Below are positions 17,409 to 25,312 of a stretch of DNA of 64,000 bases, in pieces. Location: the NCBI GenBank assembly GCA_002449145.1, contig DKCG01000041.1, forward strand, positions 34,125-98,124, given 5' to 3'. Position numbers and translations under genes: made by a program. The notes below the pieces were generated by a model. The model saw only the letters and a list, made by a program, of their open reading frames with translations, searched no databases and had not been told where the DNA came from. This DNA is from Christensenella sp. UBA6880 (GTDB taxonomy: Bacteria > Bacillota > Clostridia > Christensenellales > CAG-917). Every line of letters starts with the position of its first letter. The first letter of the stretch is position 1.

Positions 17409-18296
17409 ATGAAAGGCTTTGTCAATATCAACAAACCATACGGTATGACTTCAAGCGACGTCGTAGTCAAAGTGCGCGGAATTCTGCGCAGAGTCAGCGG
17501 CGAAAAGCAAAAAGTCGGACATCTCGGCACTCTCGACCCAATCGGTACGGGCGTTTTGCCGATTGCCGTCGGAACTGCGACAAGGCTTTTCGATTATATG
17601 CAGCAAAAAGTCAAAGTGTATCGCGCAACTTTCGTTTTCGGCGAAACGACCGATACGCTCGATTGTACCGGCAAGGTGGTCGAAAACAGTTCCGTTATTC
17701 CGACAAGAAAACAAATAGACGAAGCGACAAAAAATATCATCGGCGACGTCGAGCAGATTCCGCCACAGTATTCGGCAAAATCCGTAGGCGGCGTAAGGGC
17801 GTACGACTTGGCACGCAAAGGTATTCAAGTCGAGTTGAAACCGAAAATAGTGACCGTATATTACGTCAAAGCGGTTGATTGCGATATAGACGGCACGCCG
17901 TATGCGCTCAAAAAAAACGAGTACGCATTTGAAATTGCGTGTTCGAGCGGAACGTATATTCGCTCGATAGCGCGCGACCTTGCCGCTTCGCTCGGCACAG
18001 TTGCTTATATGTCGTCGATATGCAGAATCAAAAGCGGAGATTTTGAAATTTGCGATTCCGTTTCGCTCGATAATTTTGAAAAAATGCCGTTAGAGTGTCT
18101 AAAACCGATAGATTGTGCATTGAAAAGTTTTGAAAAAGTGCAAATCGACGATACGCAAACGAGCAAGGTTTTGAACGGCGTATGCATAAAAGTCGACAAT
18201 TTGCTGCTCGGCGATTTCGTCGTCGAATGCGGCGGTGAAGTGCTCGGTATGGGCGAGTGCGCAAGCGGTTTGCTACATATGAAAACGAGGCTGTGA
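17409..18296 (+). CDS. truB: tRNA pseudouridine(55) synthase
   Basis: Makes pseudouridine 55 in the T-loop of tRNA. The catalytic Asp lies in HLGTLDPIGTGVLPIAVG (residues about 38-55), with KPYGMTSSDVV at the start, YRATFVFGETTDTLD, and the C-terminal CSSGTYIRSIARDL. The frame is open from a TTG at 17382 that has a modest AGGG upstream; the ATG at 17409 (no good Shine-Dalgarno) gives the length and N-terminus typical of the family, so the start is uncertain between the two. Followed closely by ribF. Confidence 0.93.
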   Translation: MKGFVNINKPYGMTSSDVVVKVRGILRRVSGEKQKVGHLGTLDPIGTGVLPIAVGTATRLFDYMQQKVKVYRATFVFGETTDTLDCTGKVVENSSVIPTRKQIDEATKNIIGDVEQIPPQYSAKSVGGVRAYDLARKGIQVELKPKIVTVYYVKAVDCDIDGTPYALKKNEYAFEIACSSGTYIRSIARDLAASLGTVAYMSSICRIKSGDFEICDSVSLDNFEKMPLECLKPIDCALKSFEKVQIDDTQTSKVLNGVCIKVDNLLLGDFVVECGGEVLGMGECASGLLHMKTRL

Positions 18297-18301
18297 AAAG
18301 T

Positions 18302-19252
18302 ATGAAAATCCTCGACTTTGAAAAACGATACGATATTCCCGTTGCGCTTGCGCTCGGCTTTTTCGATTGTATCCACAAAGGACATCAAAAACTTTGCGAG
18401 CGTGTAATCGAGTATTCCAAATCAAACGGAATCGAAAGTGCGCTTTTGACGTTCACGAACGATCCGAACGTCCTTTTCGGCAACGAAAAACAAATATATT
18501 GTTTTTCCGATCGAGTAAAAGTGCTTGAAAAATGCGGTTTGAACGTCGTTATCGGCGCATCGTTCGACGATAAATTCGCAAGTTTGTCACCGCTCGATTT
18601 TCTCGATGTGTTGACGTCGAATTTCAACGTAAAGTCGATTTTCGTCGGTGCGGATTACACGTTCGGCAAATTCGCGGCAGGGAACGTCGATTTGCTTCGC
18701 GAATATTGCGATAGCAAACGTATTTCGCTCTGCGTAGTGCCTTTTGAAACGTCGGACGGCGTGAAAATCTCAACGTCGAAACTCAAATCGTACGTGAAAA
18801 ACGGTCAAGTCGACAAACTCAACGAATATCTCGCTTTGCCGTATTTTATGAGCGGTGAAGTGTTGCACGCACGCCACAAAGGCACGGGAATGGGATTTCC
18901 GACAACCAACATCGCACCCGACGAATCGCGTTTGCAACTCGAAAACGGCATATATGCGACTTTTTGCGAGGTTGACGGCAAAATTTTCAAATCTATGACC
19001 AACGTAGGCACGAAACCCACGTTTTCGGATAATTCCATATCCGTTGAGACTTATATAATAGATTTTTCAGGTGACTTATACGGCAAAAATATCGTCGTGT
19101 ATTTCATCGAAAAAATGCGCGATATTGTCAAATTCGCCTCTCAAGCCGAGTTGAAAGCACAACTCGACAATGACGAGGTCAATGCGATAAAAATTCTTGA
19201 CGACTTCGAGCGCAATCACGCAGACAGTTTGCTTTTTAGAGGTGACAAATGA
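18302..19252 (+). CDS. ribF: Bifunctional riboflavin kinase / FAD synthetase
   Basis: Converts riboflavin to FMN and FMN to FAD. N-terminal nucleotidyltransferase domain (VALALGFFDCIHKGHQKL, residues about 12-29; VGADYTFGKFAAGN; ISTSKLKSYVKNG) and C-terminal riboflavin kinase domain (GKGTGMGFPTTNI-like HKGTGMGFPTTNI, then VETYIIDFSGDLYGKNI). I use the ATG at 18302, just after the truB stop; the upstream in-frame GTG at 18257 lies inside truB and adds nothing family-like. 316 residues, normal. Its TGA overlaps the following ATG. Confidence 0.94.
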   Translation: MKILDFEKRYDIPVALALGFFDCIHKGHQKLCERVIEYSKSNGIESALLTFTNDPNVLFGNEKQIYCFSDRVKVLEKCGLNVVIGASFDDKFASLSPLDFLDVLTSNFNVKSIFVGADYTFGKFAAGNVDLLREYCDSKRISLCVVPFETSDGVKISTSKLKSYVKNGQVDKLNEYLALPYFMSGEVLHARHKGTGMGFPTTNIAPDESRLQLENGIYATFCEVDGKIFKSMTNVGTKPTFSDNSISVETYIIDFSGDLYGKNIVVYFIEKMRDIVKFASQAELKAQLDNDEVNAIKILDDFERNHADSLLFRGDK

Positions 19253-20118
19253 TAAATAAAAGTAACGTAGCATTGTTCGGACCGTCCGGACACGACGAAC
19301 AGTTTGCAAAAGACGGATTGACCGCGACGCTTCAAATGCCGCAATGGTTGAGAGAAAAAGGACTCGATTTGTTTGAATATTCCTTCGGCAAAGGTGTTCG
19401 CATAAGCGAACCAACCGCAGAAGCAATAGGGGACGAAGCCGACAAATTCGGTATCGAAATCAGCGTTCACGCGCCGTATTTCATAAATTTTGCCTCAGTC
19501 GAGCAGGAAAAAGCGGACAATTCTATAAATTATCTCACAAGTTCGCTCAAAGCACTCAGACATTTTCACGGTCAAAGATGCGTTTTTCACCCCGGTGCAG
19601 AAGGTAAACAACCTCGAAACGAAGCGTTTGCACGCACACTTGACAATTTTGCGCGCGCACTCGACGCTATAAAACAAAACGGCGACGAAGATTTGATCGT
19701 TTGCCCCGAAACTATGGGAAAACAAGCGCAAATCGGCACGGTGAGTGAAGTTATAGAACTTTGCAAACTCGCCCCGAACGTTTATCCGTGCGTCGATTTC
19801 GGTCACGTCAACAGCCTTTGGGGCGGCGCATTGAAAACTTCCGACGATTTTCAACGTATCATTGATGACATTTTCGACGGACTCGGCGAAGAAAAGACGA
19901 AAAATATGCACGTCCATTTCAGTAAGATTATGTACGGCGCAAAAGGCGAAATTAAGCATTTGACCTTTGCCGACAATATCTACGGACCTGAATTTGAACC
20001 GTTTTGTGAAGTGATTGTCAAAAACAATCTTACGCCTCACGTTTTGAGCGAATCCGCCGGCACGCAAATGTTCGACTCGCTCACTATGAAGCGCATGTAC
20101 GAAAATATGTTAAAATAA
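19249..20118 (+). CDS. nfo: Endonuclease IV-like TIM-barrel protein (probable AP endonuclease)
   Basis: 289 residues of the AP endonuclease family 2 / xylose isomerase-like TIM barrel, which uses a zinc cluster to cut abasic sites in DNA. Family motifs visible are ISVHAPYFINFAS (residues about 72-84), VFHPGAEG, CPETMGKQAQIGT, CVDFGHVNSLWGG, MHVHFSKI and the C-terminal PHVLSESAG, together supplying the expected His/Glu/Asp metal ligands. ATGA overlap with ribF puts it at the end of the operon; a terminator follows at 20164. It is less similar to the textbook Nfo than the housekeeping genes around it, so substrate assignment is by family. Confidence 0.82.
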   Translation: MINKSNVALFGPSGHDEQFAKDGLTATLQMPQWLREKGLDLFEYSFGKGVRISEPTAEAIGDEADKFGIEISVHAPYFINFASVEQEKADNSINYLTSSLKALRHFHGQRCVFHPGAEGKQPRNEAFARTLDNFARALDAIKQNGDEDLIVCPETMGKQAQIGTVSEVIELCKLAPNVYPCVDFGHVNSLWGGALKTSDDFQRIIDDIFDGLGEEKTKNMHVHFSKIMYGAKGEIKHLTFADNIYGPEFEPFCEVIVKNNLTPHVLSESAGTQMFDSLTMKRMYENMLK

Positions 20119-20163
20119 GTAATATTAATTTGACATCGTAAAATATCAATTTTAACATCGACA

Positions 20164-20193
20164 AAGTAGCGTCCACACGTACGCTATTTTTAT
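20164..20193 (+). terminator. Terminator after the endonuclease IV-like gene
   Basis: TAGCGT (20167-20172) and ACGCTA (20181-20186) pair around CCACACGT and are followed by TTTTTA. It closes the rimP-nusA-infB operon. Confidence 0.65.
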
Positions 20194-20495
20194 AACATAA
20201 AATTTTCCAAGATTTTCAAATTAGCAAGCGGGTAGAAAGAAAAGTTAAACTTCAAAATTAAAAAAAAGTTTGGCAAAAGAGGATGTCAAACTCAAAATTC
20301 AGTAGAAGTCCAAAACTCAAAAGTATATCGGTAGAGTGCAACGTTATAAAAATTAGACATTGAAACAAAATTTTTCGCGAAAGAAGGGGAAATTTTGATG
20401 CTTAACCCGTATAGAAACTATTCGTAAAATCGCAGCTTTACGCAGAGAAAGCGATAAAATATGCACTAAATAGAGGATTTTCAAAAATCGCATTT

Positions 20496-20517
20496 ATTTG
20501 TAAAATATTTTACAAAT
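20496..20517. promoter_or_regulatory. 22-bp perfect palindrome, operator-like
   Basis: The two 11-bp halves, ATTTGTAAAAT (20496-20506) and ATTTTACAAAT (20507-20517), are exact reverse complements. Its inner 18 bp fit the general form TTGTnAAnnnnTTnACAA reported for Rex-type redox repressors, but no gene start lies close enough to make regulation evident. Could also be chance in AT-rich DNA. Confidence 0.35.
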
Positions 20518-20593
20518 TCTAATATGCGTGTTTTTTGAATTTCGATTACTTGAGTTTGCGACCGATTTTACGGATCGATTTTAAGCTGATTTT

Positions 20594-20616
20594 CACCGCT
20601 TGTTTTCGGTGTTTTT
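20594..20616 (+). terminator. Terminator-like hairpin in gene-free region
   Basis: CACCG (20594-20598) pairs with CGGTG (20607-20611) and is followed by five T. No gene directly upstream requires it; it may be a secondary stop for leftward-edge read-through. Confidence 0.35.
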
Positions 20617-20851
20617 GACCGATTCTATTATGTAATTTTTTTGTATTATTCGTTACAACTCATATATTGTGCCGAAAAACCGTCGATTTATCTATCGTTT
20701 TACGAGGATTTTCGACGGCATTTTTGGTTTATGACCGTGCAAATTTTTACGTTTAATCCGCATTTTTAACGTTATATTACGGTTATTTTCGAGTTTTTTT
20801 TGAGATTTTAAGCGATTTTTCGGTGGCTTTTTAGCAATCTTTTGCGAGGCA

Positions 20852-22099
20852 TCAGTCGAAATTCAAGGATTCGAGTGTGTGCAAAACCGCTAAATATGCG
20901 TGTTCGTACGTCAAGCCGCCTTGAACGTAGACGATATACGGTTCTTTTATCGGCGAATCCGCGCTCAATTCGATTGACGAGCCTTGAATGAATGCGCCGG
21001 CAGCCATAATTACTTGATTTTGGTATCCCGGCATATCCCACGGCAAAGGTTTTACGTTGCTGTCAATTGGCGAAATCTCTTGAATTGCGCCGCAAAAATC
21101 GATAAGTTTGTCTTCAGAGCCGAGTTTGATGCTCGTAACGATGTCGTAAGGCTTCATATCGTCGCGCGGAAGCGTCTCAAAACCGAGTTTTGAGTAGGTT
21201 TTTGCAAACAAAAGCGAGCCTTTGAGCGCATTTTTGACCGCAGACGGCGCGAGAAACAAACCTTGATAATACGGCAAATAACCGTAGGCGTACGAACCTT
21301 CTTCCATACCGAGCGAAGGCGCGGTCAAACGATAGGAAACTTGCTCGACAAGTTGCGATTTTCCTGCAATATAGCCGCCTGTGGGCGCGATTCCGCCACC
21401 GATATTTTTGATGAGCGAACCTGCAATTAAATCTGCGCCGACGTCGGTCGGTTCGATTTTTTCGACAAATTCGCCGTAGCAATTATCAATCAAAACAAGC
21501 GTTTCGGGGCTGATTTTCTTGACGAATTTGACGAGTTTTTCGACGTTTTCGACGCTGATTGCTTGTCTAAGGCTGTATCCGCGGCTTCTTGCGGCAAAAA
21601 CAGCCTTGATTTTTTCGGTTTTAAGCGCGTTTTCGATGGCTTCATAGTCAAATTCCGGCGTTAAATCGGGGTTGGTTTTCAAGTCGATTTTGTCGAATTT
21701 GATTCCGAAATCCTTCAAAGAACCTTTTTTATCCGCCAAAATAACGTCGGTTAAAGTGTCGTAAGGCATACCAGAAACCGCCAAAAGTTTGTCACCTGGA
21801 CGCAAAACGCCGAAAAGCATAAGCGTCAAAGCGTGCGTTCCGGACACGATATTCGGCGAAACGATTGCGCTTTCGGCATTGAAAATGTCCGTATAAAGCC
21901 TACAAAGCGTATCTCTGCCGATGTCGTCGTAGCCGTAACCGGTCGTTCCGAACATATGGCGTGCCTGAATTGATTGATTTTTGTACGCGTCGAGAACTTT
22001 CTTTTGATTGTAAAGCGCGATGTCGTCAAGACGAGCGTATTGTTCTTTGAGTTCGTTTTCACATTCGATTACGAGATTTTTTGCCGATATTTTGTCCAT
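20852..22099 (-). CDS. PLP-dependent YnbB / methionine gamma-lyase family protein
   Basis: 415-residue PLP enzyme of the YnbB family, annotated variously as methionine gamma-lyase-like or aluminium resistance protein; substrate is not established. The cofactor lysine is probably K231 in GSLIKNIGGGIAPTGGYIAGK, with the upstream Asp in LVLIDNCYGEF. The N-terminal QARHMFGTTGYGYDDIGRDTL and SGTHALTLMLFGVLRPGD segments are typical. It is the last gene of the miaB-mutS-mutL-miaA-ynbB unit, which matches the miaA/ynbB neighbourhood of Bacillus. AAGG lies about 9 nt before the ATG. Confidence 0.88.
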   Translation of the reverse strand: MDKISAKNLVIECENELKEQYARLDDIALYNQKKVLDAYKNQSIQARHMFGTTGYGYDDIGRDTLCRLYTDIFNAESAIVSPNIVSGTHALTLMLFGVLRPGDKLLAVSGMPYDTLTDVILADKKGSLKDFGIKFDKIDLKTNPDLTPEFDYEAIENALKTEKIKAVFAARSRGYSLRQAISVENVEKLVKFVKKISPETLVLIDNCYGEFVEKIEPTDVGADLIAGSLIKNIGGGIAPTGGYIAGKSQLVEQVSYRLTAPSLGMEEGSYAYGYLPYYQGLFLAPSAVKNALKGSLLFAKTYSKLGFETLPRDDMKPYDIVTSIKLGSEDKLIDFCGAIQEISPIDSNVKPLPWDMPGYQNQVIMAAGAFIQGSSIELSADSPIKEPYIVYVQGGLTYEHAYLAVLHTLESLNFD

Positions 22100-22256
22100 A
22101 TTTTTTGCCTTTTTAGGTTGTGTTTCGATTGATTTTTGAGATTTTGTATATCTTGTTTTAGTTGTTGTTTGATTTTACTTGCGGTAAACGTGATTATATT
22201 CCGTTAGTTTTGTTGTGAATTTTCGTGATTATAGTGAGCATTTTGTCGCAATTTTT

Positions 22257-23201
22257 TTATGTTTCAACGGTTTTTTCTCGGATTTTTTCGGTCATATATT
22301 CGATTGCGCCGTCCGCGTCGGCGACGTCGAACCATTTTACGAAGTCGTATTTTCTGAACCAAGTCAGTTGTCGCTTTGCGTAGTTGCGGGAATGTTGCTT
22401 GATTTTGTCCTTGATTTGGTCGAGTTCGAATTGTTTGATGACGAATTTGCCGTTTTCAACCGTAAACTTGCAATCCGCAAATTCTTTGTAGCCGATTGCT
22501 TGCATCGATTGATAGGAAAAATCGCCGACGGACAAAACTTCTTGAACGAGCCCTTGCTCGAACATTTTGTCAACGCGAGCGTTGATTCTCTCGTACAAAG
22601 CCTGTCTATCCGTGTTGAGCGCAACCATAATTACGTCGGGTTTTTCGCGTTCGTCTTGCGTTTGCGAAAGCGTTTTTCCCGTGCTTAAAACGATTTCGAG
22701 CGCGCGAATAACGCGTTTCGTATCGTTTTCGTGAAGTCGATTTGCGGTTTCGGGGTCGAGATTTGCGAGTTTTTCGTGCATAGCGTGCGCGCCGATTCGT
22801 TGAAGTTCGTCTTGTAAGTTCGCGCGCAGTTCCTCGTTTTTGTTCGTGTTTGAAAAACTCATCGGATAAAGCAACGCTTCAAAATACAATCCCGTACCGC
22901 CGACGACGATTGGCAATTTTTCTTCGTTTTGCGCTTTCTCGATTTCGATTTTTGCCATACGAGCAAATTCGGCAACCGAAAACTCGTCGCTCGGATTTAC
23001 GACGTCGATGAGTTTGTGCGGAATCCTTGCACGAACGATAGGATCTTCTTTTGCCGTGCCGATGTCAAGCGTGCGGTAAATCTGCATACTGTCTGCGGAT
23101 ATAATCACGCTGTCGAAAATTTTGGCAAGTTTCACGGCAAGTGCTGATTTTCCCGAAGCCGTCGGACCTGCGATGTAAATCGGCGGATAAATTTTGCTCA
23201 T
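22257..23201 (-). CDS. miaA: tRNA dimethylallyltransferase
   Basis: Adds a dimethylallyl group to A37 of tRNAs reading UNN codons. 314 residues with the P-loop GPTASGKSALAVKLA (residues about 12-26), the SADSMQIYRTLDIGTAK region, PHKLIDVVNPSDEFSVAEF, VVGGTGLYFEAL and the C-terminal RNYAKRQLTWFRK. Its product is further modified by MiaB, encoded at the start of the same unit, and the isoprenoid donor comes from the MEP pathway encoded at 5792-9329. Confidence 0.95.
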   Translation of the reverse strand: MSKIYPPIYIAGPTASGKSALAVKLAKIFDSVIISADSMQIYRTLDIGTAKEDPIVRARIPHKLIDVVNPSDEFSVAEFARMAKIEIEKAQNEEKLPIVVGGTGLYFEALLYPMSFSNTNKNEELRANLQDELQRIGAHAMHEKLANLDPETANRLHENDTKRVIRALEIVLSTGKTLSQTQDEREKPDVIMVALNTDRQALYERINARVDKMFEQGLVQEVLSVGDFSYQSMQAIGYKEFADCKFTVENGKFVIKQFELDQIKDKIKQHSRNYAKRQLTWFRKYDFVKWFDVADADGAIEYMTEKIREKTVET

Positions 23202-23348
23202 ATTGCTTTTTCGATGTTGCTCTCGAACTTTCGTCCGATTTTATTTTTGATTGTTAAACTGTTATTGGATTTTTCTTTATATATACGGATTAAAATATTA
23301 TTATATATATATTTATCCTTATAAGTCGATTTGATTTTTTTGATTTTG

Positions 23349-25268
23349 TCAGACTATGCGCTTAAACAATTTTTCGATGTCCTTTGCGCTGAATGCGACG
23401 ACTGCGGGACGGCCGTGAGGACATTTTGTCGGAAGATTGCCGTTTTCGTCAACGTAGTTTTTGATGACGCGCTCGATTTGCGCTCTTGAGAGCGATTGAC
23501 CGCCTTTTATTGCGGCTTTGCATGCTTGCTGGCACAGTTTGTCTTTCAAGAGATTTTGAAGCGTCAATTCGCTTTCGCTTTGCATATTCGCAAACAAATC
23601 CGAGAAAAACTTTGAAAAATTGACTTGCGCAACGGGTTCGGGCACGGCGTTTATCGTGTACGCACTTCCGCTTTTGCCTATCTCGAAACCGAGATTTTGC
23701 AAATTCGGCAAGATTCTTTCAAAATACTCGCTTTCCTCGCCCGTCATTGTCAATTTGAACGGAATCAAAAGCGGTTGCGTGTGTTCTACGTTGAATTTAT
23801 CAATGATTCTATCGTACAAAATTCTTTCGTGCGCGGCGTGTTGATCGATAAGATAAACGAGATCGCCGCGTTCGCAAATGATGTACGTATCGAAAATCTG
23901 TCCGACGATTTTTCCGTCGAATACCGCGTAATCGTCGTTTTCTTTTTCTGTTGTTAAAATGCCGTTATCGTCACAAGCAACGGATTCTACGCCGTCTAAA
24001 CGATTTAAACTATGCGTAAAATCATTTGCAAAAGATACGTGCGTATCATTAAGCACCGAATCTGAATTTCTGCTCGGAATATCGAATCCGAAATAGTTTT
24101 TCGGCGTGGTTTTTCCGCTGAAGAGTTTTGACGTATCGATGGCCGACTGCGCATAATTCACTTGTGGTTTACGCACGGGTTCAACGTCGAAATTGTTTGA
24201 AAAATCGCTCTGTTTAGTGGCGTTTTGCGTGTTTTCAGTCGGATTTTGCTCGACATCGAAGCCAAAGGCAACGTTTTTCAAACTGTTGTTTATCGTGTTT
24301 TGCACTGTGTGATAAACCGCGCTGAAAACCGCGTGTTTATCTCTGAATCTGACTTCCGTTTTCGAAGGATGAACGTTGACGTCAACGTCGTCGAACGGCA
24401 TCAAAATATCCAAAACGAACATAGGATACGTGCGCTTCATCAAATATTCCGAATACGCTTTTTCGACGGCGGTTTGAACGGTTTGATCCTCGACCGCTCT
24501 GCCGTTTACGATGATCGTCTGATATGTTCTGTTTGTCTTCGTATAGTCAACTTTTGAAGTAAAGCCCGAAACTTTTATCGCGCCGCCGTACTCGTCGCAG
24601 ATTTCAAGAAGATTGTCGGCGGTTTTTGCGCCGTAAACCGAGAAAATCGCGTCGGAAAGCGTGCCGCCCTCGTTGCGAAGCAACGTTCCTTCCTCGTTTG
24701 AAAGTTCGATTCTGACGGACGGATTTGCCAAAATCAACATTCTAACGACGTCTTTTACGTAGTTGAGTTCGCTTACGCCTTTTTTGAGGAATTTGAGGCG
24801 CGCAGGCGTATTGAAAAATAAGTTTTCGACGCTGATAACCGTTCCCTCTGCTCTCGAATCGTCGCCCTCGAACGTGACTTTTCCGCCCGAAAGCGTAATT
24901 TTTGAAGCAATATCTTGATTTTTGCTCTTTGACGAAAGCGTGACTTCGCTGACGGACGATATACTTGCAAGTGCTTCGCCTCGGAAACCGAGAGTCGAAA
25001 GGCTGTCGAGATCTACGATATTTTTGAGTTTGCTTGTGGCGTGCGGCAAGAATGCTTTGCGCATATCATCTTTCTCGATGCCGATTCCGTTGTCGCTGAC
25101 TTGAATTTTGCGGATTCCGCCGTCTTCGACGTAAACGGAAACTTCGCTCGCACCTGCGTCTATCGAGTTTTCAATGAGTTCTTTCACGACCGACGACGGT
25201 CTTTCGACAACCTCGCCTGCCGAGATCATATTGAATACGTTTGGTTCAAGTACGTTAATTTTGCTCAT
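23349..25268 (-). CDS. mutL: DNA mismatch repair protein MutL
   Basis: Mismatch-repair ATPase and strand-nicking endonuclease. 639 residues: GHKL ATPase domain (ELIENSIDAGASEV, DNGIGIEKDDM, HATSKL, LGFRGEALASIS) at the N-terminus, a poorly conserved linker at about 330-430, and the C-terminal endonuclease domain with LIDQHAAHERILYD (about 468-481) and KCPHGRPAVV (about 609-618). The endonuclease motif DQHA(x)2E(x)4E has Asp in place of the last Glu. The presence of this motif is consistent with a MutH-less bacterium. Downstream of mutS by 44 nt. Confidence 0.96.
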   Translation of the reverse strand: MSKINVLEPNVFNMISAGEVVERPSSVVKELIENSIDAGASEVSVYVEDGGIRKIQVSDNGIGIEKDDMRKAFLPHATSKLKNIVDLDSLSTLGFRGEALASISSVSEVTLSSKSKNQDIASKITLSGGKVTFEGDDSRAEGTVISVENLFFNTPARLKFLKKGVSELNYVKDVVRMLILANPSVRIELSNEEGTLLRNEGGTLSDAIFSVYGAKTADNLLEICDEYGGAIKVSGFTSKVDYTKTNRTYQTIIVNGRAVEDQTVQTAVEKAYSEYLMKRTYPMFVLDILMPFDDVDVNVHPSKTEVRFRDKHAVFSAVYHTVQNTINNSLKNVAFGFDVEQNPTENTQNATKQSDFSNNFDVEPVRKPQVNYAQSAIDTSKLFSGKTTPKNYFGFDIPSRNSDSVLNDTHVSFANDFTHSLNRLDGVESVACDDNGILTTEKENDDYAVFDGKIVGQIFDTYIICERGDLVYLIDQHAAHERILYDRIIDKFNVEHTQPLLIPFKLTMTGEESEYFERILPNLQNLGFEIGKSGSAYTINAVPEPVAQVNFSKFFSDLFANMQSESELTLQNLLKDKLCQQACKAAIKGGQSLSRAQIERVIKNYVDENGNLPTKCPHGRPAVVAFSAKDIEKLFKRIV

Positions 25269-25312
25269 ATACTACCTAACAATTCTAATTTTTGCGGTTT
25301 TTTGTAAATGTT

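Larger units (their letters stand above)
20194..20851. other. Long AT-rich gene-free region
   Basis: About 660 bp without a supportable gene between convergent units. It holds a second terminator-like hairpin (20594-20616), a 22-bp perfect palindrome (20496-20517), and a larger inverted repeat CCGTCGA (20680-20686) / TCGACGG (20712-20718) followed by ATTTTTGG. The right third is rich in T-runs on the plus strand. There is no RNA gene that I recognise. Confidence 0.5.

Noticed and set aside
20119..20851. Possible degraded gene between the endonuclease IV-like gene and ynbB
   Set aside because: No frame shows recognisable protein motifs and the composition is strongly AT-biased.
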